From the NCBI GenBank assembly GCA_910574455.1, contig CAJSYZ010000001.1, forward strand, positions 4,509,424 to 4,573,423: DNA of 64,000 nucleotides, in the 5' to 3' direction. Both the position numbers and the translations under genes were made by a program. This document shows, piece after piece, positions 46,240 through 58,329 of this stretch (its first letter is position 1; every line of letters starts with the position of its first letter). The notes under the pieces were generated by a model. It did not search any database. It saw only the letters and a list, made by a program, of their open reading frames with translations, and was not told where the DNA came from. The stretch comes from Trichaptum fuscoviolaceum (taxonomy: Eukaryota; Basidiomycota; Agaricomycetes; Hymenochaetales; Trichaptaceae).

Positions 46240-46922
46240 GTAGTACTACAGTACAGGTCAGAGCTATACTGCACTAATAACAAGTTGTATATACGCATTG
46301 ATCGATCTGCTAGTGACATTACAACATATGCCTTTCTAAAGCTTGAAGTGTACCTTTGAGAGGTGATGAAGCACTAGCATGTATGCGCATATAACAACTG
46401 AGAGATCGAAAGTGTCAGCCCATTCGAGCTTTGCAAGAGCTGATGGAATCGAAGTGGCCTTTCAAATAGTAGGCGATATTATAAACTCATGATTGGAGGT
46501 AATTAGATAATGACGTCGGCCAATCAAGTCGCACATCAGGACTCAAGCCGGAGTAGAGCAAAAACGGGATTTGAAGTGGCCCGACAACTAGCAATCATTG
46601 GAAAGTCTTGCTTTCCATTGGTCAGAATATCAGCTAAAGTAAAGTAAAGTACAGCGTAATCTTGAATTGGGATATTTATCTAAGTATCATCGCTATTCAG
46701 TTCAGTACAAATTATGTACCGAAGATTGACAAAGCATAACTCACTATCACAACAATCATGCATATGACCTTGATCTCTTCATATTCATACACCCTTTTGA
46801 GCTAAAGAATGACGATGCTTGGTGAGCATTCGTCTAGGTTTTGATTTCAAGTCAGGTCATATGTTTATATATGATAATTGATGATGATCGAGACTCACCA
46901 ACACAGAAAATTATCAGACGCT
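46240..46922. other. Intergenic, no supported gene
   Basis: About 680 AT-rich bp. Nothing recognisable besides an AAAGTAAAGTAAAGTA run near 46,635-46,651. Confidence 0.5.
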
Positions 46923-47670
46923 TTACCACCCAACCCGTTCACATTTGTTGGTGTTTCTCCAGTCTATTTCTGCTCTTTGAAAAACTTCACTCTTCCGAAG
47001 CTCCTTATCGCTGGAAGGCGATAGAGGCAAAGCTAATTCCGCGATGTATATCCGCTCGCTTCCACCATTTCCACCATTGGCAGTCCCAGTGGAAGTGCAG
47101 TGTTCGCGGCAGCGGGCCTTAATCAGCTGGAGAACAACACTTGCACCGAAGCGATTGCGGTTCTCCCTGAGCTTATCATTGTATAGAGATGAAAGATTTG
47201 GACAAATTGCTGGATTTTGGAGAAGCTTCATATAGGAAATTGGAAGGGCTGTATTTCTGATGCTAAGCTTCGTCAAATTTGGCATCTCTCGTAGAATTGT
47301 TTCGAAGACTTTGCCAATTGGAGCGGCTGTTTGGCTGTCATAAGAGAAGGTTACCAAGTTCGCCATGGACCGTCGAAGGAGACCCAAAGCTTCGTCCAAG
47401 ACCCCAAGCTTCTTTCTACTATAAGACTTGAATTCCCCGAGTTTCAAGTGTTTCAGAGCTGGCACTTTGATCACGTTTAGTGGAAAACAACTGCTGGCTT
47501 CGAGATAAACATTGAGACTAAGAAGGTTGTCTAGCAGAAAGAATTCTGCTTTATCGGTGACCGCCTTTGCCTGTTCGAATATGTGTCTGAGCGTGAGTTC
47601 CTCAAGGAGAGGAAAGACAGAAGGAAATTTAGCAAGGTCAGCCCAGTACAATGGGACAAAGTTTAGATTC
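46923..47670 (-). pseudogene. F-box/LRR gene 2, 3' half (split by insertion)
   Basis: This frame has no F-box and no start codon of its own. It begins at the inserted element's edge with NFVPLYWADLAKFPSVFPLLEELTL, continues with LREMPNLTKLSIRN and NPAICPNLSSLYND, and ends after FQRAEIDW. The same blocks form the second half of F-box gene 1 (ARDLARFPFCFPL, MPGLEKLYIGG, SPDICPRLFSM). Its first half lies at 50,592-51,495 on the same strand. It belongs to one ancestral gene broken by a 2.9 kb element. Confidence 0.8.
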
Positions 47671-50591
47671 CATCACTGAATCCGGCTCAAGATTATGAAT
47701 CAACAATCTACTATCTTTGTATATAGTTATTTTACCTATCTTATTCGAGCTTTCAATGTCCAATAATGTACTGCTTAATTTCCTAATAATTGTCAAATTA
47801 TTACAGAAATATGATGGCCTGGTGATAATAGATATTGCATATTAAAAGTTCTTGATAAGAGCTGCTATTCTTCGTAGCTTCTATCTTACTTCATAATGTC
47901 ATGGTATTAGTAGCATATGCTTTGTCAAATTTCTGCGTGTATCTTGTGGTTAGTAGATAGCAAAACATTTGTTTTGTAATATATATGCAGTAACTTCCGA
48001 AATTCCACATATAGTGGTAGAGATGGTATTGATATTGCAATAATTTGACAGGAAGTATAGGAACATTATAATGCTATTTAGTACATTAGATAAGTGTTCT
48101 AGAAAATACATAGTGTCTAACGGACATTGTAATGAGACAATAATCACTATCAACAAATGGTAATCAATGATAATCGCTGCCTGAAAAAGGACTTGTGCAA
48201 AATTTAAAAAAGCAATTTACTTACATAATGTCCCATTTTAGGACCTGGCAGCCCCTGAGGTGGCTTCGTCGCCTTTCTTCACTCCACAGGTCGTTCTCTC
48301 TCCTCTCACGTCTTCGCTACCTAACCCTCCAACCACGACTATTCAGAAACTTGAAGTGGTGAGTCTTTGTGCCTTTCAACCAAGTTTGAATCACAGCGGT
48401 TCAATGCTACTATCTTAGCTGACGACTATGTCGTCTTTGGAGATCCTCGACTCTCTGAACCTCTGTACGCTGGACTGGATTGGACTGGATGAAGGCATGA
48501 GGGATACCGGGACCGGGGTTATGATGCAAATGTATGTTGAAGATGTTAAAAAATCTCACATAAATCGGAGGTGATCATTTTCCTCCTGTATTACGCATAT
48601 TCACTGACTGTCGTTGTCAGGGATGCTCCGACTACATAAGTCGAGGGCATTGCAGATTACGCGTTGGGAGAGAGGACCAGGATACGTTTACAAACCCTTA
48701 CGAAAGCGGGGATCTTTGTGATAATATCTTCATCCGCCCCGAAGAGATGGGTTTATGTCGGATGTGATCACTCGATGCGGGCCGTGCGCGGATGGCATGG
48801 TGTCCCATCGACGAGTCTTGCCGAAGGAAGGTGTTGTCCATTCTTCGCATCTACGATTCAGATGAGGACACTAAGGCTAAGCCGCAGATGGAACTTCATT
48901 AAGCCGCTGTCAACGCCGTGTTCACTCGTCATCGTCATGCCCTCCGTACATGGGCGTTTCTAGATCTTCGCGCCAACGGAAATCAATCGCAGAAGGCAGG
49001 GAAGTGCAATCTTCTTGAGGAGTGGCGTAGAAGTCTGCGGAAATGGATGTCGGTGCATCGAGGAGATCGTCGAAAATGGCCTCATCCATTACAAGACATT
49101 GCTTGTACGCGTGCCAGCCTTGTTCGAGTTGCCTTGTGCCTCTCACGCTCTTTGTAGTCTTACTCTCGCCGTACCGAAGCTTCCTGTGCTGGTTTTCGGG
49201 GTGATGAATCAGGCTGCTGCATCCGCCCCACCCATTCCCGTCGGCCACGACACTTCAAAGGCGCTCAAGGAGAAGGAATCCAAGGAACTCTTGTCAGGAA
49301 AGCAGGCCCATGCTCTCAAGCACCGTCGCCTCAGCTCGACTGGCCAGAAGGCTCGCCGGATGAGCGATGTAAGAGAGGCAGTGACGGGGACAGGGTGTGT
49401 GGACTTTCATTCTAACTTTTTGATTTGGACTGATGTCTTTCCTTATTGGAGGCCCGCGAACCTGCGCATTGCGGCTTCTGCACTCTCTTCTTTAGCATCC
49501 TTCTCGCTATCTGCAGCGAGCTCAGTTCCTACACCAGTGTCTATCCCGATAAGACACACGCGCTCTCGTTCACAGCTTAACGGCCAGAATTCTTCATTTT
49601 CGCCGTCGTCATACGACGTCAATGTTCGCTTCAACAGCATGGACATGCACTTGCATAATCTCGGTGCTTTGGCGAGCTCTGTGCCGAACCCTCCTTTCGC
49701 GTACGCCGCCAGCAGTGTGGGGGGTGATGACATTGAAGTCGAAGTAGGGGATGACCTGGACGACAATGTCTCAGTTATTGAGAGTGTTACGGGCAACGGG
49801 GGGCAAGAGGTCAAAGAAGGACGGTAAGGATGGCAAGCCAACCAAAGGCAAGAAGCGAGGGACTATTTTCAATTGTGAGAGGTGTTCGAAGGTCCGTACC
49901 CTCTATACTCTTCCTACTTGTTCCACTTGAACTCATACCACTGGCCGTGAAATGATTTGGATTGCCCTCTCGTTGTCGTCCCTTCCACTTCAGACAAGAT
50001 GTCCGAAGCATAGTCGAGCACTGCTGATGACTTGGCTCCCGCAAGCAAGCTTTCTCGTCTGGAAGTCCATCTGTCCCAGGCCCTCGTCTCTCTTCCTGCG
50101 CTTGTGAACCGTGCGTCAGTTTGTAGTATACAATTCTATCTGTATCTAGCTTTGAGATATGATAATGAATAAAAGTCTTTCAAAATCATTGTGATACTCA
50201 ATGCATTAAAAAACTAGAGAATGACTTAAGGACTTCATAGTAAAGTATAATGTAAATGAGGCCTGTAATCACGCATAATTACTCATAATAAAGCTGAGGA
50301 TTACAAGCTGCCAAAAATTACAATCCGCCATAAGGAAGTCATAATGCTCCATAATGGATTGTGAGACTACAATGCCTTATCAACCTATAGGTGACCAAAA
50401 TGTACCATAGTTCGCACGAAGAATTGCGGCCAACTAAGCCATTACTACAAACCCGACCATTGTCCCACATTTCAAAATGACATTGTGACCAATTATTTAA
50501 ATTTAAGTCTATTATTTTCTATTACTAGCACATGTGGTCACATTGTGGCGGAGGATAGCCCAGTGATAATACTTGGCCGGATTCAGTGATG
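47671..50591. mobile_element. 2.9 kb insertion with CATCACTGAATCCGGC inverted ends
   Basis: A 16-bp perfect inverted repeat starts at 47,671 (plus) and 50,591 (minus) and extends to about 25 bp with two single-base offsets. The insertion interrupts an F-box gene. Joining the flanks directly restores one reading frame, so no target duplication is needed. Inside are AT-rich sequence (47.7-48.2 kb), a decayed gene on the plus strand (48.2-49.9 kb) and an AT-rich right end (50.1-50.5 kb) with CATAATG/TTACAATG words like those of the 44.7 kb element. Confidence 0.75.
48243..49912 (+). pseudogene. Decayed gene inside the insertion, zinc-finger protein-like
   Basis: Broken coding segments on the plus strand. 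Near 48,250-48,360 the frame reads EVASSPFFTPQVVLSP; near 48,660-48,770, GREDQDTFTNPYESGDLCDN; from 49,204, a frame with KQAHALKHRRLSSTGQKARR and ALSSLASFSLSAASSVPTP; near 49,830-49,890, GKKRGTIFNCERCSK. The last pieces resemble agaricomycete C2H2 proteins in which a finger would follow, but the finger exon is absent or degraded. A shift at the six-G run near 49,798 is needed to join the parts. The parent gene is uncertain. Confidence 0.45.
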
Positions 50592-51495
50592 CTCAGCGAC
50601 CGAATTTTGCTTCCCAAAGCACTCTGAGTCAATCGCATCCGTGAATGTGATACCTCCAAAGCCTGTAAGTTCTCCGGGAGTCCATCGGGGATAACCATGT
50701 AGACCACTTGTTTCAAAGACAATTCCCCCAGCCCATGCGCGTGGCGAAGTGATAAATCCCCTCCAGCCATCCCAGATTTGCCAGGGCTCCAGAGTTCGAG
50801 ATTCTTGAGTAGAGGACTGTGTCCGCCTAGCATGCCGGAAATAGCAGAGTCTGGAAGATAGAAGCGAATGTCTTTCCAGCGGTGTGATTGCTTGTGGATT
50901 TCATACATGATTTCTTCAACAAGACTTTCTTCCGGGGTAGTCTCTTCACCGGGACCAAGACCGGCCCATTCTTCTTGCCCCCAGTTCTCCAGAGGATTGA
51001 CAGTGAGGTCTACAGAAATTGGCACCTGCTTAGACCGTTCAATCCAAGTTCGCAATGAGGATAGTAAACGGGATAGAGTTGGCACATTCCACTCTTCTCT
51101 GCCGACAAATAATTCCATATTTGCCCATAAATGAGGAGTAGTGATGGCTATTGCGCGCCAGTGTCGACAAATGCAGGTGAGCAGAGGAATTCTTTTTCCA
51201 TCGAGTTGCGGATACGAGTGCTTGTCCATAGTATTGAATGACCACGAAAGAAGATAAGGGGGGAGCTCGGTGTCCTGATGCGCATAAGATAAGAAGATCA
51301 TGCTGAGAAGTTCCGGTGTGCCTAGTACTCGCGAGACAGCAGATTCAGCGACTTCATCACATGCCACATTCCGGGTTGCATCTGTGATAGTGACGCTGCT
51401 CAAAAAGATAAGTAAAGCTTATGAGTACTGCGATACAGCTGAAAGTTGACGCACCGTGATTGACCTCCACGACGTCGTTTCGTACCCCTAGCCAT
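50592..51495 (-). pseudogene. F-box/LRR gene 2, 5' half (split by insertion)
   Basis: Exon 1 (51495-51455, MARGTKRRRGGQS) and a 56 bp intron (51454-51399) lead to exon 2, with TPELLSMIFLSYA, YPQLDGKRIPLLTCICRHW and AIAITTPHLWANMELF, typical of F-box proteins. The family similarity ends at GSKIRSL, exactly where the 2.9 kb element begins. The following residues down to the stop at 50525 are element sequence. Its other half is at 46,923-47,670. TTAGGGCCGGC lies 113 bp upstream. Confidence 0.85.
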
Positions 51496-51607
51496 TACTA
51501 CGGCCGCACTGAGCAGGTTACGCGTGCTTGAATGAGTGATGGTGATGGTACGAAAGGAAAAGACAGAGAACTTAAAACGAACGGTGCGCCAACTTGAGTG
51601 ACCTAGA

Positions 51608-51618
51608 TTAGGGCCGGC
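51608..51618 (+). promoter_or_regulatory. TTAGGGCCGGC motif upstream of F-box gene 2
   Basis: Followed by ATATTCGCGTTTTC, matching AAATCGCGTTTCTC after the copy at 19,730. The preceding GGAAAAGACA is also shared. Confidence 0.5.
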
Positions 51619-51768
51619 ATATTCGCGTTTTCTGCGACGCGCTGGGGCGTAACTGCATATACTTCTCAAAGATAGACTTGAGTCACTCGACATCTCATAC
51701 ATACTACACTGACAGTGAAGATTTTGCAGATATGTTATAATATAAACTTGTTTATTCTTGATGATCAA

Positions 51769-52142
51769 AGAGTAACAATAGGGGGAATAACAAAAACAAC
51801 TTGAAGTTCAAGATGTGTACAGGCAGGACAGTATACATACAACTGTGTATGCACATACTGTACAGCAACAGAGCAATCAGTCCATTCGAGGAGAAGAGAC
51901 AGCGACGATCTGGTTGAGATTCTATGAGATCAAATACTTGTGTTTGCCCGCGATTTATTTACATCATATACAGACACGTGGCATCACCGCAAACGTGAGT
52001 GTTTGTCCAGTCCACTTCCCGAAATACATCCATCTTGTGTAACTCCTCCTCGAACGACTCGTGCACAGGCAAGGAAAGCTTCTTGACAAAGACTCGATCA
52101 TTTCCTTCACTCCGCTATGCCAGACCTGCTGTCGCGTTTGCG
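51769..52142. other. Intergenic, no supported gene
   Basis: About 370 bp between the F-box gene 2 promoter and the 3' end of F-box gene 3. Nothing recognisable. Confidence 0.45.
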
Positions 52143-53438
52143 TTAGTCATCCATATAGTCAACGATGCACGACGTGTATCGACGAGAGTACTTTGATTTT
52201 GATTTGGACACCTGCTCGATCGATCTCTGAGAAGCAACGACTTTGAGGTTAATTGTTACCAGGCCTGGCATCTTCTGCAGCAGGGGAACGAGAGCTATTT
52301 CTTCTCGTGTGTCGCTCGAGAACGAAAAGGAACGTATAGGCGCCTCGGATCGACTGAGGAAAAGGAAAACCCAATCAAACTCCCGAATTGCGACTTTTTC
52401 TACTTCCACTTCCACTTCCTCCCAATTACTCGGTTCATTTACGGTGGATCCCTCCTCGATAGTCAAATATTCCAATGCGGGAGCCGTAATGTATCGCAAA
52501 AGGCCTTTAGCCCAGTTGCCTAGCCTGAGCGTGGAGAGCGTCCAGACAACAAACTCTACGCCACCATTTGCCGTCCCGTAGATGCTCACGCTCATACACC
52601 TGAGCTCCTCGGGGAGAGGGAAGGCGAAAGGGAAGGCGGAGAGATTGGCAATGGACAAGGGTAAAGTTCTCAGAACAAGCTCCCTAATTCGACTGCCTCC
52701 GCCCGCCATTGTGGTGAACCGTGAAGCGCATGCGCACATTGTGAAGCTGCAATGCCTGTAAGCTCGACGGAAGTCCGTCAGGTATGGACACTGCGAGTCA
52801 TTGCTGGATAGCGATAGTTCCGTGAGCTTGAGGACAGAATGGATATGTACCTCGTGCTGGGGTGAGAACCATCTTCTGCTAAGCTCAAGCGTTTCCAGCA
52901 GAGGGTAATGGTCTAAACTATGCAGTGCTCGAACGGATTTTGATAAGGCACTAGGATATACATAGTCATATTCTTCCATCGATGTGAATGTTTCCGAAGT
53001 TCCTCTTCTATTGCAAGAACAGGTGTTGAAGTTGTCGATTTGTTCGTCCACCATGAAGGGAAAATTTCTACAATCGTATCGGAGTCGACGTTTACTGAGA
53101 TCGGGGATGCTCAATAGTGAGTCATCCAGAACCATAGAGCTGATAGCTGTCCCTGCATCAGCGACGCATCATTACAGACACGGGAAGTAAGCTGGAGGTG
53201 CAGACATGCCCCAGTGTCGACAAACATGAGTGAACAGCAAAGGAGCTTCGTTTCCTGAGGGACGTGGATATCGTCGGCGACTGCTGAATTGAAGGGACCA
53301 TGGCGACCAAACAGAGTATTGTCGCCCTTTGTCTTCGGGAATACAGCAACAAAATATTGAGCTGAGTATGTCTGTGATGAGGAGTGTTCGCGATATCAAA
53401 GAGACCTCATCTGAGGCAAGTCGTTCTTTCATATTCAT
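52143..53438 (-). CDS. F-box/LRR-like protein 3 (probably decayed)
   Basis: The start is ATG 53438 (MNMKERLASDEVS). The first segment keeps YPRPSGNEAPLLFTHVCRHW, as in F-box genes 1 and 2, but then stops near 53,172. The second segment (about 53,150-52,143), in another frame, has FPFAFPLPEELRCM, APALEYLTIEEGS, FVLFLSRSEAPIRSFSF-like and LLQKMPGLVTINL, aligning with the second halves of its paralogues. The only GT-AG pair between them would give an intron under 30 bp, and the PHLWA block is missing. A frameshift or deletion is more likely. TTAGGGCCGGC lies 252 bp upstream. Confidence 0.55.
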
Positions 53439-54087
53439 AACTGCTGTCTGTCCTATCCTCTTGATTAATGGGTCTCCAGATCAATTAGCAGAGGACAGAC
53501 CAATCTTCCTACCCTACCGCCTATTTTTCCTTCAATTTCTTTTATTCATGATGACCGAGTCAGATGATTGAGTATAAAACGACATTGAAAGTCCTACCGA
53601 AAGGTAAGTGCAGAGTCTTTGGTTCAAGTTTGCAATCCCTTGGCAACCCTGCGAACTTAAAGCCGGCCGCTAACTAATTTTAGTTCAAGTTAGGGCCGGC
53701 TGATCAAACCACTCAGGCTGTTGTTGAGTTCCATGCTTTCTAACTCTCTGGGATACGACGACGTCTTCACTATTGTACTGTATCATCAATTGGTACTCTC
53801 CAAGAGCTATGTAACTGCATGGAATGTTGTCATAGCCCGTCGCTGTTTGCTATATCTTTGCTATGTCTTCTGTGGGCCTTTGCTCTCGTGACGGTCTTTG
53901 ACAACACTACCTTTCGTAGTACACGGTCAACTCGCTTTCTCTGCTTTATCTGAGAGATGTGTCTGAACCCTATGATCTCGCATTACGTATAGAACTGTAC
54001 ATAACAAAGGGACGTCAAGCGACCATTGTCCACTCCTTCCACCTTTACTGGGCCGATACGCAGTACAGAGCTGTATTTCAACTTATG
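53439..54087. other. Intergenic with a GGCCGGC inverted pair
   Basis: About 650 bp without a gene. AAAGCCGGCCGCTAAC (53,659-53,674) and GTTAGGGCCGGCTGAT (53,689-53,704) form an inverted pair around the shared F-box promoter motif. Confidence 0.5.
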
Positions 54088-55813
54088 TTACCCATGATTT
54101 ATAGCGCCCCCACGCTTGCCTCCTCTACCCCAACCTCGACCATGGCCTCTTCCCCTGACACTCCAGTTAATTCTCACAAGCGGCTCCTCAATACCCTTTT
54201 TCTTGCGTTCATATTCCGGGAGTTTCCACGGCTGCCAGACACATTGGATATCTTCTGTCCCCCTTGTCTCCTCAACCCAAGCCTTGATATAGTCACCGTG
54301 GGGATCATAATCCGACGCCTGCTTCACGGGATTGAAGACTCTCCCCTCCCCGCCTTCGCGTGGATCATTTCCGACTCCTGCAACGTACGCCCAATTTCCC
54401 CAATTGCTTGCACAGTCGTAGTCGACAAGCATGCTTTCGTACCACTCCGCGCCAAGCCGCCAGTCGATGTGCAGGTGTTTCGCAAGAAAGGAGGCAACGT
54501 TCTGTCGGGTCCGGTTCGATGTATAGCCCGTCAAGAGAAGCTCCCGCTGCGCAGCGTCAATGAGTCCGGTGGAAGTTCTCCCTTCCAGCCAACGCTTGAA
54601 ATTACTCTGCGTTGTTGGATCTTTGTTGCTAGGTGTTTTCCACTCAACTCCATGTTTCTCGGTGCGCCGACCAACGCCAAAGCCGTATAGCTCGAAAAAG
54701 TCGGTGCCGTACTTCTCCAGGCAAAATCGCATATAATCTCTCCACAGGAGTTCAAATCGAATTGCCGCCGTACCCTTGTCTTCTGTCCCTCCGTTATTCC
54801 CATCCTCCCATTCCATTATTGCTGCGTGTACTTGTCGTGCAGAAATACATCCATGTGCAAGGTAAGCGCTCAGCTTTGTTGAGAATTCCGTGCCAAGCAG
54901 CCCATTGCGAGTGTCCTTGTATGACGACGCCGCACATGATCTCAAAAGATGAGTAATCCTTTCATGGGCGGCCTTTGATCCTCCTTCGAACGGATGTGCG
55001 GATTGCGTCCCCTCCGGGAAAGGAGGCAATTGGACATCTGGCTTCTCCAGCAGGGGCTTCTGGAACGCTGCAATCAGGTGCTCGAGGTCACTAGGGATGG
55101 AGAACGGACGTGGTTGTTCAGGAACGCCGTCAGGTATGGGTGGCAGGGATACTGGCGTCTTGAGTGGAAGTCGAGCTGTAGACCTCAAAGGCTCGACACC
55201 TTTCCGAAACGTAGTGAATACGTCTGGGACTTGGGAAACCGGGTACGCAAGGTCCTTCCTAACCCTGATATTAGTTGCTAAAACTACGTATTTTTCAGAT
55301 ATCTTACCTATGTATCAGAGTAGATTCATCATGGAAGACTCTGAAGTTGGTGTTCGGTGGCAACAATTTCTTGACAGCCCGTTCTTCCAGAGCTTCCTCA
55401 TAAGCACAGTCCTTTGTCATCCACACCGCTTGAACGGCATGGCCAGCTTCGCTCAATGTACTAACGATACCCTTCACGACTTCCTCGGTTCTCCCCACTC
55501 GGATGATCAAATCGCTCCCAGAGGCGTGAAGGTCCTTCTTAAGGTCATACAGCGCATCGGCAAGGAACTTAGCCCGATATGGGCCGCAACGCCAGAACTT
55601 CCCGAGCCGCGAACGAGCCTCGGGAAATGGTGACCCAGACTCGTCCGATGAGGACAGAAACCCAGACACCTCGTATTGAATGGGGTTGAAGACGAAGAGT
55701 GGCAGGATGTGTGTGATGTTTTTCTGCGAGGCAATAGCGTGGAAGACTGGGTTGTCCGCTAAGCGCAGATCGTGTCGGAGGACATAGATGAGGATACGTT
55801 GTAGGTTTGACAT
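54088..55813 (-). CDS. Cryptochrome/photolyase of the DASH type
   Basis: FAD-containing blue-light photoreceptor and photolyase acting on single-stranded DNA. Exons 55813-55308 and 55264-54088 flank a 43 bp phase-2 intron and give 560 aa. The N-terminal photolyase domain opens ILIYVLRHDLRLADNPVFH. The FAD domain includes TKLSAYLAHGCISARQVH, ELLWRDYMRF, TGYTSNRTRQNVASFLAKHL, DWRLGAEWYESMLVDYDCASNWGNW, YVAGVGNDPR, NPVKQASDYDPHGDYIKAW. The TRP..NRTRQN and DYDCASNWGNW blocks are DASH hallmarks. The C-terminus ends in an Arg/Gly-rich tail (RGRGHGRGWGRGGKRGG), common in fungal cry-DASH and suited to nucleic-acid binding. Confidence 0.95.
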
Positions 55814-56293
55814 GGTAGTACAAGTTTAACACTTGCCTCAGAGCGAGCTCAATCTATAACTGAGCGAAAGTACTACGTCACTTCAATAACTGGTTTCAAT
55901 GATCGCGATGCTGCCACCCGCAACTATGTAATCTGGGTAGGTCATCGGATTAGTTTATAAACCTACACCGCCAGGTCAATATGTGCTATTCTCAATAGCA
56001 AATGACATACTCTCACCTCAGCTACGGAGCTATTCGAGCTTAAAAGAGTAAGATAAATACAATCCAGTTTATTGATTAAGCAAATATACCAAGCCGCAAT
56101 GTCTATGCTACAGTCCGCGTCAAGGTCTATAGAAAAAGCAGTAATGTATACAGGTCGTGAGGCGTGGCGTGATGGGGTGAGCGACGACAACAAGGAAGAG
56201 GTAGCGTATGGAATGTCTTGTGCATGTCAAGGTTTGTATAATGAATGTTCAATGCGTCGATGTGTTACTCCAATATGCGGGCCAGTGTTCTGC
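55814..56293. other. Intergenic, no supported gene
   Basis: Holds the cry-DASH promoter and the 3' end of the LEA-2 gene. I see no clear motif. Confidence 0.45.
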
Positions 56294-57657
56294 TTATTTG
56301 GAAGTGATGCCAGGGATACTGATACCTGATCCTTTCAGCAAACTCTGTATAAACAATTTCGCAATGAGCGCAAGTCCACAAGAATATCCTTGTAAAACCC
56401 ACTGAGATGTCGTTCGCGCTGAACGGGCAGGCGAAGCTGAAATCGTTGCTGAACGACGGCGAGATCGTCACGAAAAGGATGCGGACACCAAGCTAGTGTA
56501 CACCATGAGCAAGGGCCGTACACTTGACAAACGAAAATGAACGTACGGTAATCTTGTACTTCACATCGATATTAGACTTCGTGCTTCCCATGATGCCGCA
56601 CTTCGTGAGCAAGTCCTCCAGCACAACATGGTTGGGATCACTCGTCTCATTGTACGACAGCGTGAAGGGGAAGTTAAACGTTGTTTGCGTATGCGAATGG
56701 AAAACAATATTATCTTTCTCGCCGCCACCAACGTCGAGATTGTTTATTGGATAAGTAAGCTATACACCAGACAACGTCAATGAATGGCCTCAGAGGAATA
56801 GAGACAACGTACGTCTGCTTTGATTCTCTTGAAATTGACAGCGAAGTAGTTCGGGTTCGCCACAGAGATATTCACAGCGAGATTCAGATTGAGAGAATCC
56901 GATGTCACTTGGAACTGCAACGAGGTACAAGATTAAGCCAGAGATAGCAGGCAGGAGGCACAACCCTACTTACAGCACTTCCTGTAGCTGGGAACCCTAC
57001 GTTGTTAACTTGAATGTCCGGTGGACGAATCCACTGTGTAAAAGAGAAAGCATTTTAGTTTTCTACACTGACAAACATAATGTGGACGACAGACTCACAA
57101 TGAGGAGAGAAAGAACAATGCTAACAAGGAGAAAGATGCCAACGAAAAGAGTGCAGCAGCAAAAGCGTCCAATGCAAGCTCCTCGTGATCCCTGTCATGC
57201 AAGTTAAGAAGATACAACAAAGACTCCCAATGTGTAACACACCTTCGTCCACATATCACCATAATGATCTTTGCGCCATATCCGAATCGCACCTGTCGAC
57301 CTGTCACGTACCATCAGTCTTCCGCCATCGATAACTTAGATGACCCCCAACACGAACGCACTTCGGAGGCCTCAGCACCGGAGGAAACTGTTCTTCGTAT
57401 TTACTCTTTTCCCTCGTGTGTCCAGCACCCGTTGTGTCATCACCCGCATCATTCAGCGCAGCATTCCGCGAGCCAGCATTCGGAAACCCTTCTTCGTCGG
57501 TGTAGCCGCTCTGGTCGTATGTCGGGTGCACCTGGCGCGCATTGTATGGATCAAACTCGTCCGTGTACGGCTGCTGGAAATGTGGAGGTTGTTGCGGCGG
57601 TGCCTGCGAGTAATATGGATCATTTGTGGACGAGTAGTAGGGATCGCGGTATGCCAT
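56294..57657 (-). CDS. LEA-2 domain single-pass membrane protein
   Basis: Start ATG 57657 (MAYRDPYYSS). The N-terminal cytosolic part is Pro/Gln/Tyr-rich (DPYYSQAPPQQPPHFQQPY). Exon 1 ends at 57362; intron 57361-57301; exon 2 57300-57243 gives WRKDHYGDMWTK. Exon 3 holds the membrane span (GRFCCCTLFVGIFLLVSIVL) after GSRGACI. Then come WIRPPDIQVNNVGFP and the LEA-2 fold (LNLNLAVNISVANPNYFAV, ADLTYPINN-like, FHSHTQTTFNFPFTLSYN, LTKCGI). The last exons give VRILFVTISPSFSNDFSFACPF and SLLKGSGISIPGITSK (stop 56294). A family widely conserved in agaricomycetes; in plants LEA-2 proteins relate to stress and membrane contact. About eight exons; those in the middle are placed by similarity to remembered relatives. 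Confidence 0.8.
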
Positions 57658-58329
57658 GGTGGGCAACGACAGTGGTGGTGGTTAGAGAAGAAGAAGGAGC
57701 AAGAAGGTAAATACCTGGCAGCGCCTTTCTCTGATGACGCTTGGCTCTGTTGCACAGCCGGCGCGCAGTCGTCGTCAAGGACTCCCGACACCGATGCCGC
57801 TTCAAGCTGAATCGCACGGACCCGGGATACTGCCCAAGTTCAACTCAACTTCTCGCACACTTCTGCACCTGTTGCATTCTAACCACAACAATCTGAGCTA
57901 TCAGGAAAACCGACGAGAACAACCGAATAGTTGTATACTTGCTATTCTGGACGACTTCTCGAATACTTCATCTCTATTCGGTATAGAAAGTATCTTTGCC
58001 AACCTTTCTCTTGAACTCATAGCGCCCACACTTGCCGCATCAAAAGATCTTGATAATGTTGGCCCAACCGTTTTGACAGATGATCCTGGCTAGCCAGAAT
58101 CATTCGGTGGCATACGTCGAACAATCTGTGTCGACATACCTGCTTGAGAAGAAAATTCAAGAAATTGATCTATCGCCTTTGTGAGGAACTGATTCCAGTT
58201 GCTCAGGTTCGCTTCATATCTTTGTCCTATTCTCTGATGATTAGCTCATTGATTGTCCCCCCCCCAGAATGATGCATAACATGAAAACGACCCTGGGCCC
58301 TAAGAAATTAAGTGCCTTAAGAATCCCGG
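57658..58329. other. Intergenic, no supported gene
   Basis: About 670 bp between two genes on the same strand. It should hold the LEA-2 gene promoter. Nothing recognisable. Confidence 0.45.

Noticed and set aside
50175..50440. Separate MITE at the right end of the 2.9 kb insertion
   Set aside because: AT-rich words resemble the 44.7 kb element, but no inverted ends of its own were found. It is treated as part of the larger insertion.
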